Of a stretch of 64,000 nucleotides of DNA, positions 34,815-46,128 are shown in pieces. The position numbers and the translations under genes were made by a program. The first letter of the stretch is position 1. Every line of letters starts with the position of its first letter. Origin of the DNA: Zea mays (lineage: Eukaryota; Streptophyta; Magnoliopsida; Poales; Poaceae); assembly GCF_902167145.1 (NCBI RefSeq), contig NC_050097.1, forward strand, positions 168,732,923-168,796,922. The letters run 5' to 3'. Below the pieces are notes generated by a model, which was given only the letters and a program-made list of their open reading frames with translations, was not told the origin of the DNA and did not search any database.

Positions 34815-36048
34815 TAAGGAGGTAGCCTAATGGGCGTTAAGTATGAGTCAAATTCTTGAATAAAACTACTTCACACAAACCAATTCAAGCTGAGTCCATT
34901 GAGCGGTTGTGAGCTGGTGTAGTTTCTAGGTCTAGATGGATGCTCAACTTAATAGTCTCTATAATTAAATTGGTATATCAGATTTAGTATTTTATGATAT
35001 TTTGAGAGTCAATTAAATGTTGACTTTGAGATTTGGTGGAAAATTGTTAAATTTATTTGGGCGTTGACCCCATATTCCTCTAAATAATTCATACTAAAAA
35101 TCTCAAAGACCCCCATGCATGATCTAATGATGAAAAGTTTAGTCACATGTTGGAAGTTAAGGGGCTATTCTAAATCCTACTCACCTATATAATAGAGAGG
35201 CCATTCTTTCCAAAAGGGACGAGGAATAACCAATCTACTCTCGTATAGAGTTTAGGCGAGAGAGTCCTCGGTGTTGCATGACCTAAGGAGTTTTCATCCC
35301 TAACACTGATGTGATGAGATGGATGAGAAATGAGTGTCTTCGAAACCTTACTCAGCTGAAGAACCTGCACGGGTTAGAGCAAATCAAGTTTTTAGGTAGC
35401 GTTCTTACGATTGCTTGCAGATCTGATCTCCAACATTCTATGGACTACTCCATAACTTCATTGTAGCAAACTTCATTATAAGTCATGATGATATACTTAG
35501 TTATATGGATATGATGTTTTTTTTGTCATAAGTGATCCATCACTATTTCATTTAGTAGTTGCTTTAGAAATTAATTTAACTTTAAAGCGTATAATTATCT
35601 AACAAAACTTTCATCAATATCACAGAACTTATGTTATGGATATGGCGGCCTGATCCCATTTAGGACGTTTTAGTGTGTGGCATGTCTTTCTCTTTTTTAA
35701 GGGCTGATTTGGTGGATAAGAATCACGAGAGGGTCCATCTGCAATAACCATCTATTACAGTTAAACCATCACAATATCAATTTTCCTTACCAGATTACCT
35801 CGTTATTGTTGTAATCACTTTTATTATGGGTCTAAAAGTTTATTTGATTTATAAGGTTAGGCTAAGCTCAATTAAATAAATCTGATAAAAAATGCTTGCT
35901 TATTTTCGCAAGAACCCCACAATAAAATATATCTCATGCTGCAGTCGGTGTAATGAGTGCATATATTTACTGCAATCTTTATTCTAAATTATAAAATATT
36001 TTAATTATTCTGGATATATTGCTCTTACCACATATCTAAACGTAGAAT

Positions 36049-36259
36049 GTGTTTGTTTTGTAAAATGAGATAGTCTGTCATCATCTCACTCTAATTTTTA
36101 TTTAGTTTATAAAATAGAATGAGTTCATATATCATCACCTATTTCTCATAAGATAATAATTAATAGTAGTGTATGAGAAATAAAGTTATTTCACTAAATT
36201 CAGTGATAGACTCATAATATGACATCATCTAGAACGGAATAATTCTCTAAACCAACCAC
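36049..36259. repeat. Possible decayed MITE
   Basis: Starts GTGTTTGTTTTGTAAAATGA and ends with the complement of GTGGTTGGTTTAGAGAAT, an imperfect inverted pair like grass Tourist-type ends. No clear target duplication, so tentative. Confidence 0.35.
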
Positions 36260-36700
36260 TTCAATATTATATGTAAATGTATAATAAAATTATTAAAACA
36301 CTCAAAACGTCTTAGGCTTTATTATTATTTCTACTACTATTAAGAACGAAAAGTAGTTACCTGGTGCTACCACGGCTTCACCTCGCGCTGACACACTGTG
36401 TCTGTCCCACGCGCCTTCGCCTCGGCGTCGTGCCATGTTAGCTCCACGCTTAGCATTCTCTCAACTACTGCTCGCGCAGCCATCATCAGACCACACGTAC
36501 CTTAGTGTTTGGAAATAAACAATATTTATATAAAAATAGTGCAAAACGAGCATTTGAACACACATTCCCTACTCTAGAAATTTGTGGCTAACCACAAAAC
36601 TATATGTAACTTAATGTTTACAAATAAATAATAATTATATTTGAATAAATATTTTAATATCTATTTATATGATATATAAAAACCGTAGTAAAATCACGGA

Positions 36701-36752
36701 GCTAGTTATTTATTAAGAATGAGGGGGCTAGTTATTTATTAAGAATGAGGTG
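36701..36752. repeat. 26-bp tandem duplication upstream of the host gene
   Basis: GCTAGTTATTTATTAAGAAT with GAGG(G/T)G repeats at 36701 and 36727, about 235 bp before the start codon. Confidence 0.85.
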
Positions 36753-36986
36753 AGGCGAAATTCAAATTGTGGTAGAAGATGTAAGCCGCCGTGTCGTGTC
36801 AGGCCCGGCAGGTGAAAGGGCACGGGAAAAGCCCAAACCGAGGAGCCACGACTATCCGAGCTGACCCACCGAATAAGAACCAGAACCAGAACAAGACCGG
36901 AGGAACCAGACGACGCAAGGGAAAGGAGAGCCACCGGAGCGGACCGCCACCTTCCCTTCTGCCGGCGACCTCCAGCCACGGCGCCC

Positions 36987-39900
36987 ATGGCGTCGGCGAA
37001 GCTGCTGTACATTGTGGTGGTTGACGAGAACGCCTCCTCCTTCCGATACACGCGCTCCCTCCTCCATAGCACCCTCCAGCTCATGGGATGCAAGCCACGC
37101 CACGCCTTCGAGGTCCGTCCGTCCGCCTCTACATCTTCGATGTCGATCCCACCGGACCTCCGATGTTTCGTGTGTTTTTGTCTGATTCGGTCCTCCGCTC
37201 CCTCCTTTTCTCTTGTATAGATCAGCCGCAGGGTGTTTGATGTCATCCGGGGTGACCACCAGGGCCACGGCGACACGGCCACCTCCGCCCGGGTACAAAG
37301 GTACGAGGTCGCCGAAGCCACCCCGACCGCAAGCCCCCGCCAGTTCCAGTTCGAGCTATACAAGCGCCGGACCACCGTCCTCCTCCCAAGGGACCTCTTC
37401 CTCGACCTCGTCCTCGACGCCCTCGCCCTCTACAAGTACGTTGCCCCCAACCAGCGCGCCGATCTCATGCTCGCCTGCAGGTCCGTCCGCCACACCTTTC
37501 CTGCCCTCCTCTCTTCTGCCACTGCAATTCAAGATTTCCTCATTTTGCTGAGAAAATAATTGAAAAATTCCCTCATTTTGAGGTAATCTGTTGTTGCGTC
37601 GCTGTTCATGCTTGTCACGTCGTTCTGAAACATTCAGCAGCTCATATATAATATAACCTGATTTCTGAATGTGATGCTCAGGACAGATAATTCTGAACAC
37701 GCCAAGGTAGCATGGTGATTTGATTACTTAGCATAATCAATACTAATGTTACTCCTTGAAAGGATGACTATGCAAACTATGCCTATTTGCCGATTGGACG
37801 AGATTCAAATTGTCTTATTGCAATTGTTATAGGGGCTAACATCTATAACGAATTTCCATACTTGTGTTGTCACCGATGTAAACTGCACTTAGGGGGTGTT
37901 TGGTTTCTAGGGACTAATTTTTAGTCCCTCCATTTTATTCCATTTTAGTTCATAAATTGTAAAATACGGAAACTAAAACTCTATTTTAGTTTCTGTATAT
38001 GGCAATTTAGGGATTAAAATAGTATAAAATGGAGGGACTAAAAATTAGTCCCTACAAACCAAACACCCCTTTACTGTTTCAGACCCACAAGCATTAGTGC
38101 CTCCGGATTGATCACATACATTTCAAAGGGAACTTTTTAAAGGTGTTCATATTGTATCCTTGTCCCTTTCACTTATGTTCTTTCATCTTGCCTTAGGATT
38201 CGTGAACGAAAGGAATCTATCACGGTTCTTCTTTGTGGAACTAGTGGCTGTGGCAAGTCTACTCTTTCTACGTTGCTGGTAATAATTTTATTTTTTCTTA
38301 CTTCCTTACTTGTATGCCCTTTTGCTCCCTCTCATCATCCATTAGGACCTGTCTTAGACCTATTCAGACAAGGAACATCGTTGTGAAAATGTAGAAGTAG
38401 ACTGGAGATGCAGATGAAGTACATATTATATTATTACTAAATGGAAGTCTGTCACACCAGGATAGAACAAAGTAATGTTATTAGCGAATTAAGTTCCCCC
38501 TTGATTGTTTTTTTTTTCGTGAATCTTTCTCCATAGCTGGTATGGGAAAGACTTAGGAATAGTAAATTATGTTCATTCCAAAACTAGATTATGTCCACTG
38601 CACTTGTGGGAAAATTTTAGCTTTATTTGGTTTCCTGATTTCTTCCTTACAGAGATGTTAATGTTTTAACAGGGAAGCAGGTTAGGAATTACAACTGTAG
38701 TTTCTACAGATTCAATACGTCACATGATGCGAAGCTTTGTTGAAGAAAAAGAAAACCCTCTTCTCTGGGCATCAACTTACCATGCAGGTGAATGTCTTGA
38801 TCCAGTAGCAGTTGCTGAAGCAAAAGCTAGGAGGAAAGCAAAAAAACGCTCAGGCGTATCAAGCAGCTCAACTATTGATTATGAGAAAAGTGGGTCTCTT
38901 ACCGAAAAAGTTGATGGGAAATCAATCGGGAAGAAGCAAATGGCCGTTGAAGGTTTTAAAGCACAGAGCGAGATGGTGATTGATAGTTTGGATCGGTTAA
39001 TTACTGCGTGGGAAGATAGGAAAGAATCAGTTGTTGTCGAGGGTGTTCACTTAAGCCTTAATTTTGTGGTATGTGCTTCCAGAAAACTATTCATTTGCAT
39101 TTCTTTCCTATCATTCCAGCTATTGATTCTTTTAGGTCGTATCAGACCCACTATATTGCATTTCTTCTGCTAATAGAAGTGGAGTTGTTAGTTGTAACAT
39201 TCATTGTTAACTTGCCCAAATTATTCTACATTTCCTTTTAATTATTCCAGATGGGTCTAATGAGGAAACATCCTTCGATCATACCTTTCATGATCTACAT
39301 CTCTAATGAGGGTAAGCACACAGAGAGGTTTGCTGTACGTGCAAAGTACATGACACTTGACCCAACAAAAAATAAGTATGTTAAATACATCAGCAACATT
39401 AGAACTATCCAGGAGTATCTCTGCAGCAGAGCTGACAAGTACCTAGTTCCCAAGGTCAACAACACTAATGTTGATCGGAGCGTGGCTTCGATCCATGCCA
39501 CTGTCTTCAGTTGCCTCCGTAGGCGAAGTAATGGAGATCAATTATACGACCCTGAAGGAAATACTATTGCTATTGTAAATGAAGAGTACAAAAACCAATG
39601 TGTGGCTAATTCCATGAGTTCCAAGGGGATGTTTAAATTGATCCAACGTCTTGGATCCTCAAGAAAGCTCATGGCCATCATTAATGTCGACGGTTCTGTT
39701 TCTAAGGCCTGGCCAGTTGAGTCTAGTGGAGATGGAAAATGCAGTTCTGACAACAGTAATAAGAAATCTGTGGGGAATCCAATCTATGGACCTCTAAATA
39801 TTGGAAGAGCAGAGTCAGTCAATCTGCAGTTTGGCACCTTTGGAATAAGTGCCTGGCCTACTGATACAGGCTGTACAAGTCAAGCTGGAAATGCTGATGA

Positions 39901-40749
39901 ATCATGGGTAAATGCTGCTGAAGGTAGTAGCAGTCATGTTCAATCATCATCCGGTTCTACGAAGAAGTTGGATGGACATTGTAAAGAGGTACTAACTGCT
40001 ACTTGTACCATGGAATTAATCATCTTTGTAAGGCTAGTGTCCTATTTTGAATTTTCTTTATTACTTTTTTGGGGCTAGATCAAAGAGTCATCAGCAGCAT
40101 ATGGCAGTGATGAAGAAGAGGAAGAAGAAGCTGATGTCCGTCCTAATTCAGGGAGTGATGAGGACCTAAGTGAAGAAGACACCATGGAGATCGATGAGGA
40201 GGTGAGATGAAGTCTTTATTTGGATTGTTACAGGCTTTTTCCTTTTTTTCTTTTATCCTAAACAGTAGGTAAAAGGATTCACCCATGTAGTTGCTTTCTC
40301 TGCACTCTACGCTCTGGATCCCTTTGTAAGCATATTTGTGGATGTTTGCATGGCAGATGGAAGGGTCTGTGGACGAGGACTGCAACAGGTCTGATGAGGA
40401 ATATGACGACCTGGCCATGCGGGACAGTTTGGAGAACGGCTATTTAACTGACGATGGTGTTTTCTGTTCTGGTTTAAGCAACTCGTCAAGCGGCAAGTTC
40501 TTTGGTGGCAATCAACTAAGCCACAGCACGCCAAAGAAACCCCAAGAGAAGTTCGATGCTGGTGTTCCTGAGACGTCACGCTCTTATTCTGCTGCAGTCC
40601 CTGCTGGTACAAGTAGCAAGCGGCATGCTACTAGGAAGTGGAAGCGCTCGCTCAGTGACCCCTTCCGTTCACGGCCGCACAGTGCTCCGGAATTGGTGTC
40701 AGGATGCAAGGGATCACCGCCCGTGCCTGTGGCTCCAGAGGAGAGGTAG
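36987..40749 (+). CDS. LPA1: LPA1-like P-loop NTPase (2-phosphoglycerate kinase-related)
   Basis: Seven exons: 36987-37112, 37221-37480, 38197-38278, 38673-39068, 39251-39988, 40079-40201, 40357-40749 (stop TAG). All six introns are GT-AG and the spliced frame is open for 705 residues. The start ATG has context GCGCCCATGG. Residues 143-151 are a Walker A loop (GTSGCGKST); VVVEGVHL at 276-283 is the conserved second kinase motif; exon 6 (535-575) is very acidic. The order matches the plant family of rice Low Phytic Acid 1, related to archaeal 2-phosphoglycerate kinase, whose loss lowers seed phytate in rice. The biochemical substrate in plants is unsettled. Maize 'lpa1' in the genetics literature is a different gene (an MRP transporter). 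No frame break is seen, so it is probably functional. Confidence 0.9.
37892..38070. mobile_element. Tourist-like MITE in intron 2 of the LPA1-like gene
   Basis: A 179-bp element with long inverted ends: GGGGGTGTTTGGTTTCTAGG at the left, and the complement of AGGGGTGTTTGGTTTGTAGG at the right. TTA flanks it at 37889-37891 and 38071-38073. It lies well inside the 716-bp intron and does not touch the splice sites. Confidence 0.9.
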
Positions 40750-41529
40750 CCGATGAGCTACAGAAGACGTATCGTGTTATGTTTTTTAGCATAAATTGCA
40801 AATGAATTATGAATATTGTTATCTGAGGCATCATGGATGTGAAAAAAGTACTATGCAACTAACTTTTTAAGGTGTTGATTTTGTAAGAGGATGTTTGGTG
40901 AAAGGACCAAGATGTCCATAGGAATTGAATTAGGCTAATGTAATTTTTTAATAATTAAATTATATCAAATAGTTCACTCGACCCCTTGTGCCTAAGAGCG
41001 TTATTTATTCTATATAAAAGTTTTGTACTTTATGTACCATTCATATTTTTGCACGGCAATTTTAATAGTATACAAACAATAATTGAAATGCTTAAATATA
41101 AATGCGCATAACAAACCAAACTCTATTCTATCATGTAATTCTAGTAATATAAAGGAAAAATATTAAACTGCTTAAATGTAAATGTTTAAAGTAAAACAAG
41201 GGGTTAGAAATACGGTGATGTTTTATGGAGGTATCTAAGAGTCGGTATTCCCTAATATTTCTTTTGTTGGAGCATCTATGTAAGGTGTTGCTTCCATTTG
41301 AGTCACCTATAATCTCTATCACGTGACCACCAGACTTATGACCACTAGACTCCCCATCACCAGATGATGCTTATCACCACGGCGTAACAAGCACAAACTT
41401 TCACTTGACTTAACCTAGGCTAATAAGAACAGTGCATACACAATTGCTTCTCTTATTATTTTAATGGGGCACTAATCTTGTAATTATCAAATCTCAAATA
41501 TTTCACTAGGCAAAGACTAGTGATTTGAG
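40750..41529. other. 3' flank of the LPA1-like gene
   Basis: AT-rich sequence after the TAG. The 3' untranslated region should lie in the first few hundred bases, but I cannot fix the poly(A) site. Nothing else is recognised before the truncated Opie/Ji LTR at about 41530. Confidence 0.5.
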
Positions 41530-42007
41530 CTCCATTTGAGTTGCGAACTCCGTGTGTTGTGTTTCGAGCTCAAGTTGTGACTTGTGTGTGTGGTTGTGCT
41601 GATGATTTGAGTCTTGCGTGTGTTGCTCTCCCTAACCTTACTCTGTGCCTTCTTTGTGATCTATATTGTAAGGGCTAGAGACTCCAAACTGTGGAGATTC
41701 CTTGCACACGGGAAAAGATACTAAAGGAAAAGACCGTGGTATTCAAGTTGATCATCGGATCACTTGAAAGGGGTTGAGTGCAACCCTCGTCCATTGGGAC
41801 ACCACAACGTGGAAGTAGGCAAGTGTTACTTGGCCGAACCACGGGATAAAAATCACGTGTCTCTTGTGTTGCTTTCTCTGTGATTATTGTGTTCACAAGA
41901 ACTCGTCTCAAAGCTACTTAGTCGTACTAACACTTTAAATTAAGTTTTCTGGCTATTAGTGTTTGATTTTACAGGATCACCTATTCACCCCCCTCTAGGT
42001 GCTCTCA
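41530..42007 (+). repeat. Truncated 5' LTR of the outer Opie/Ji element
   Basis: Matches the 3' LTR from about 61236 (GATTTGAGCTCCATTTGAGT) and ends with CTAGGTGCTCTCA. Its U3 and promoter part is missing, so the left boundary is a truncation. No target duplication is readable. Confidence 0.8.
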
Positions 42008-42009
42008 AT

Positions 42010-42022
42010 TGGTATCAGAGTT
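42010..42022 (+). other. Primer binding site of the outer element
   Basis: TGGTATCAGAGTT two bases after the LTR end; complementary to initiator tRNA-Met as is usual for plant copia elements. Confidence 0.8.
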
Positions 42023-42057
42023 GTACTCTTCATTTAAGGGACTAACCGCCTGAAGAT

Positions 42058-42433
42058 ATGGATCCTAAGAGAAAGGGGATGGTGGTCAACGACAAGGAGA
42101 AGGAGTCCCTCTTCAACGAGCCAAGAGACGACAAGCCCACCGACTCAGGTTCAAGTCACAAGAAGAGGGATGAGAAGAAGAAGAGACGCATCAAGAAGAT
42201 CATCTACTACGATAGTGATGCATTATCTTCTTCACCAAGGGACGACAATGACGACGACGACTCTTCGTCAAAGAAAAAGACGGTTAATCAAAATTATTCT
42301 TTTGATTACTCTCGCATTCCCTATAATTAAAATGGGGCATCTACTTTCAATTCCCCTTGGAAAACCTCCACACTTTGATGGAGAGGACTATTCGTTTTGG
42401 AGTCATAAAATACGTAGTCATTTATTCTCTATC
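42058..42433 (+). pseudogene. gag: Outer Opie/Ji gag, N-terminal fragment
   Basis: Opens with MDPKRKGMVVNDKEKES, matching the gag start of the inner copy. A frame change and a TAA at 42328-42330 interrupt it; reading then continues in another frame (LGKPPHFDGEDYSFWSHK) to the insertion point at 42433. The next gag codons are found at 51335. Confidence 0.85.
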
Positions 42434-43025
42434 TGAGAGCACCTAGAGGGGGGGTGAATAGGTGATCCTGTAAAACACTTGAAACTTAATCCACAAAACT
42501 TGATTAGGAGTTAGCACAATTAAGCCAAGTGGCTAGAGAGGAGAACTTGCACAACATGATAACCACAAAGAGATCAACACAGAGATGGCACAATGGTTTA
42601 TCCCGTGGTTCGACCAAGTCAACACTTGCCTACTCCACGTTGTGGCGCCCCAACGGACGAGGGTTGCAATCAACCCCTTTCAAGCGGTCCAAAGACCCAC
42701 TTGAATACCACGGTGTTTTGCTTTCACTTTACTATGTCCCGTTTGCGAGGAATCTCCACAACTTGGAGCCTCTCGCCCTTACACTTTGATGTTCACAAAG
42801 AAGCACGGAGTAAGGAAGGGATGAGCAACGCACACAAGACACGAAATCAGAGTACCAACACGCACACAAGTCACAACAAGAGCTCACAACACAACCCGAC
42901 GAGTTCACAACTCAAATGAAGCTCTAGTTGCTATCACAAAGAATCAAATGCATGGAATTGAAGTCTTGGTGCTTAGGAATGCTTAGAGAATGCTTGGTAT
43001 CCTCCTCCATGCGCCTAGGGGTCCC

Positions 43026-43032
43026 TTTTATA
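43026..43032 (-). promoter_or_regulatory. TATA box, inner Opie/Ji 3' LTR
   Basis: Minus-strand TATAAAA within GGGACTATAAAAGGGACCCC. The motif array begins about 70 bp upstream of it. Confidence 0.65.
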
Positions 43033-43100
43033 GTCCCAAGGCGGCTAGGAGCCGTTGAGAGCATTCCAGGAAGGCAATTCTTGCCTTCTGTCGCCTGGCG

Positions 43101-43460
43101 CACCGGACAGTCCGGTGCACCACCGGACACTGTCCGATGCGGATTTCTTTCCTGATTTGGCGAAGCCGACCGTTGTAGTCTTATAGCCGTTGGCGCATCG
43201 GACACTGTCCGGTGCACACCAGACAGTCCGGTGCCCCATCTGACCGTTGGCTCTTGTCACGCGTCACGCGCGGATTCCACGGCCGACCGTTGGTCCGGCT
43301 GATAGTTGGCTCACCGGACAGTCCGGTGCACCACCGGACAGTCTGGTGCACTACCGGACAGTCCGGTGAATTTTAGCCATACGCCGCCGACGAAGTCCCG
43401 AGAGCAGCAAGTTCGCAGATGCCAGCCTGGCCCACCGGACAGTCCGGTGCACCCGGACTG
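43101..43460 (-). repeat. CACCGGACAGTCCGGTG inverted-repeat array
   Basis: About eight copies, several mutated, of the 17-bp odd-length inverted repeat CACCGGAC-A-GTCCGGTG and of its 19-bp form CACCGGACA-C-TGTCCGGTG, separated by unrelated GC-rich spacers. The array occupies the U3 region upstream of the TATA box. A matching array with fewer copies lies at 50775-51095. Confidence 0.85.
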
Positions 43461-43691
43461 AGCAGACTTTTGGCTGCTTCGAGCTACTCTTTTTCAGTTG
43501 CATTTTCTCTGATTCTAACACTTAGATAAACATGTTAGTACACAAAAACTAATGTACTAAGTCTAGAATCATACCTTTGTATTGATTTGCACCTTATCCA
43601 TCATTTGGCATAGTTTATCACTTAAGCACTTGTGTTGGATACTAAATCACCAAAATACTTAGAAATGGCCCAAGGGCACATTTCCCTTTCA

Positions 43692-43705
43692 ATCTCCCCC
43701 TTTTT
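43692..43705 (-). other. Polypurine tract, inner Opie/Ji element
   Basis: Minus-strand AAAAAGGGGGAGAT immediately before the 3' LTR. Confidence 0.8.
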
Positions 43706-44478
43706 GGTGATTTATGCCAACACAACACAAAGCAAGTAGAACAAGTGCAAAATCAATTCAAATAAGAACTCAAGATTATTTTGATTCAACTTTGGCATAT
43801 ATGGATCATTCTTTGCCACCACTCGGTTTGTTTTTGCAAATCAAACTCAATTTCCTATCTCTAAGTCAAATTCACTTGTTGAGGCATAGAGAAAGATATT
43901 CCATGAGAAATTGATCACTGATTCAAAAACTCCCCCTTTTTCCCATAATCAAATATTCTCCCCACAAGAGATCAACTTGACAATAAGAGACAAACAAGAG
44001 TATTTTGACAAACAAAAACTCTAACTCTATTTTTTTAAAATTCTCAAGTGGTAGCTGATCCATTTCTTGCTTTGGCCTTATTTTCTCCCCCTTTGGCATT
44101 AAGCACCAAAACGGGATCAATTTTGGCCCTATAACCCCATTGCCTCGCCAAAATTTTCAACGAAGAGTAAAAAAGGCATCAGGAGTACATAGATGAACTT
44201 GGAGTGAGTTACTCTCTCATCGGAGTGCAGTGGAAGTCTTGCATGGTCCAAGTCCACATTTTCCCTTTCAATCCACCTTTGAGACTAAATTAAGAAAACT
44301 CAAGCACATGGTTAGTCTCAAAGGGTCAAGTTGTAGCATGCCTCCCCCTAAATAAGTGCATCACTTGCAAATGGACTTGTGAGGTCCGGGGATCATGTGT
44401 ACAACTTGAGCACCATAAATAAACAACAAAATGCATAAGGGAACATTATCAAAGCATAAGACACATGTATGCTACACA

Positions 44479-44955
44479 TCAATCCAAGTTCCGCGAATCT
44501 AAGACATTTAGCTCACTACGCAACTTGCAAAAGGTCTTCTCATCTAGAGGCTTGGTGAAGATATCGGCTAGCTGGTTCTCGGTGCTAACATGAAACACTT
44601 CGATATCCCCCTTTTGCTGGTGGTCTCTCAAAAAGTGATGTCGGATGTCTATGTGCTTTGTGCGGCTGTGTTCAACAGGATTTTCCGCTATGCGGATAGC
44701 ACTCTCATTATCACATAGGAGTGGGACTTTGCTCAGATTGTAGCCAAAGTCTCTGAGGGTTTGCCTCATCCAGAGTAGTTGTGCGCAACACTGTCCTGCG
44801 GCAACATACTCGGCCTCAGCGGTGGATAGGGCAACAGAAGTTTGTTTCTTAGAACTCCATGACACCAGGGACCTTCCTAAGAATTGGCACGTCCCCGATG
44901 TACTCTTCCTATCGACCTTACATCCAGCATAGTCGGAGTCTGAATATCCAATCAA
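44479..44955 (-). CDS. pol: Inner Opie/Ji RNase H fragment
   Basis: A 158-codon frame carrying the whole RNase H: first catalytic Asp in YSDSDYAGC, Glu in [11 protein letters not shown], Asp in LLCDNESAI and Asp in [10 protein letters not shown]. It is cut from the RT by a TGA at 45022-45024, so it is the C-terminal end of a broken pol rather than a separate gene. It matches the outer copy at about 59270-59737 closely. Confidence 0.9.
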   Translation of the reverse strand: MIGYSDSDYAGCKVDRKSTSGTCQFLGRSLVSWSSKKQTSVALSTAEAEYVAAGQCCAQLLWMRQTLRDFGYNLSKVPLLCDNESAIRIAENPVEHSRTKHIDIRHHFLRDHQQKGDIEVFHVSTENQLADIFTKPLDEKTFCKLRSELNVLDSRNLD

Positions 44956-45021
44956 GTCAAAGGTAGACCCCTTTGGATACCAGATCCCGAAGCAAGGCGT
45001 AGCGACTAAATATCTAAGAAT

Positions 45022-46125
45022 TCACTCCATAGCCACTAAGTGACACTCCTTTGGATCGGATTGAAATCTGGCACACATGCATACACTAAGCATAATGTCT
45101 GGTCTATTAGCACATAAATAAAGTAAAGACCCTATCATAGACCGATATGCCTTTTGATCAACGGACTTACCTCCTTTGTTGAGGTCGGTGTGTCCGTTGG
45201 TTCCCATTGGAGTCTTTGCGGGCTTGGCGTCCTTCATCCCAAACCGCTTGATCAAGTCTTGTGTGTACTTTGTTTGGGAGATGAAGGTCCCATCCTTGAG
45301 TTGCCTCACTTGGAACCCAAGGAAATAGCTTAACTCGCCCATCATCGACATCTCAAACTTTTGAGTCATCACCCTGCTAAACTCTTCACAAGACTTTTGG
45401 TTAGTAGAACCAAATATTATGTCATCGACATAAATTTGACACACAAAAAGATCACCATCACATGTCTTGGTAAAAAGAGTTGAATCGTCTTTCCCAACCT
45501 TAAAAGCATTAGCAATTAAAAAGTCTCTAAGGCATTCATACCATGCTCTTGGGGCTTGCTTAAGTCCATAGAGCGCCTTAGAGAGCTTACAGACGTGGTC
45601 GGGGTACCGTTCATCCTCGAAGCCAGGGGGTTGCTCCACGTACACCTCCTCCTTGATTGGCCCGTTGAGGAAAGCGCTCTTCACATCCATTTGGAACAAC
45701 CTGAAAGAATGGTGAGCGGCATATGCTAGCAAAATACGAATGGACTCTAGCCTAGCCACAGGAGCAAAAGTCTCCTCAAAGTCCAAACCTGCGACTTGGG
45801 CATAACCTTTTGCCACAAGTCGAGCCTTGTTCCTTGTCACCACCCCGTGCTCGTCTTGTTTGTTGCGGAACACCCACTTGGTTCCCACAACATTTTGCTT
45901 GGGACGAGGCACCAGTGTCCAGACTTCATTCCTCTTGAAGTTGTTGAGCTCTTCCTGCATGGCCAACACCCAGTCCGGATCTAGCAAGGCCTCTTCTACC
46001 CTGAAAGGCTCAATAGAAGAGACAAACGAGTAATGCTCACAAAAATTAACTAATCTAGAACGAGTAGTTACTCCCTTGCTAATGTCACCCAATATTTGGT
46101 CGACGGGATGATTCCGTTGAATCAT
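45022..46125 (-). CDS. pol: Inner Opie/Ji reverse transcriptase fragment
   Basis: A 367-codon frame. RT motifs in order: [72 protein letters not shown], catalytic [12 protein letters not shown] and [10 protein letters not shown]. Active-site residues are intact. The frame is bounded by TGA codons at 46129-46131 upstream and 45022-45024 downstream; the outer copy has CGA at both sites. The ATG at 46125 is incidental. Confidence 0.9.
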   Translation of the reverse strand: MIQRNHPVDQILGDISKGVTTRSRLVNFCEHYSFVSSIEPFRVEEALLDPDWVLAMQEELNNFKRNEVWTLVPRPKQNVVGTKWVFRNKQDEHGVVTRNKARLVAKGYAQVAGLDFEETFAPVARLESIRILLAYAAHHSFRLFQMDVKSAFLNGPIKEEVYVEQPPGFEDERYPDHVCKLSKALYGLKQAPRAWYECLRDFLIANAFKVGKDDSTLFTKTCDGDLFVCQIYVDDIIFGSTNQKSCEEFSRVMTQKFEMSMMGELSYFLGFQVRQLKDGTFISQTKYTQDLIKRFGMKDAKPAKTPMGTNGHTDLNKGGKSVDQKAYRSMIGSLLYLCANRPDIMLSVCMCARFQSDPKECHLVAME

Positions 46126-46128
46126 CGC

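Larger units (their letters stand above)
34017..36986. other. Gene-proximal intergenic region
   Basis: Low-copy-looking DNA between the gypsy element and the host gene. It contains a clear Tourist-like MITE (34678-34814), a possible second MITE (36049-36259) and a 26-bp tandem duplication (36701-36752). Short open frames at 33941-34345, 34447-34638 and 35185-35370 have no recognisable motif. The last 400 bp turn GC-rich towards the gene; GATATATAAA at 36671-36680 could be a TATA element about 310 bp before the ATG, but this is weak. Confidence 0.5.
42434..43691 (-). repeat. 3' LTR of the inner Opie/Ji element (1,258 bp)
   Basis: On the minus strand TGAAAGGGAAATGTG...AGGTGCTCTCA. The array of CACCGGACAGTCCGGTG-type motifs spans 43101-43460. 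TATAAAA lies at 43026-43032. It is 38 bp longer than the 5' LTR, largely through extra motif copies near 43210 and 43330. Confidence 0.9.

Noticed and set aside
35660..35960. Possible further MITE beginning GGGCTGATTTGGTGG
   Set aside because: No matching opposite end or target duplication could be found.
36728..37375. Minus-strand 215-codon open frame across the first two exons of the LPA1-like gene
   Set aside because: It is the antisense shadow of GC-rich exons; the plus-strand exon model has consistent splice sites and a known domain order.
43101..43460. CRISPR-like array of repeated units
   Set aside because: Units are irregularly spaced inverted repeats in an LTR promoter of a plant genome; no cas genes and no constant spacer length.
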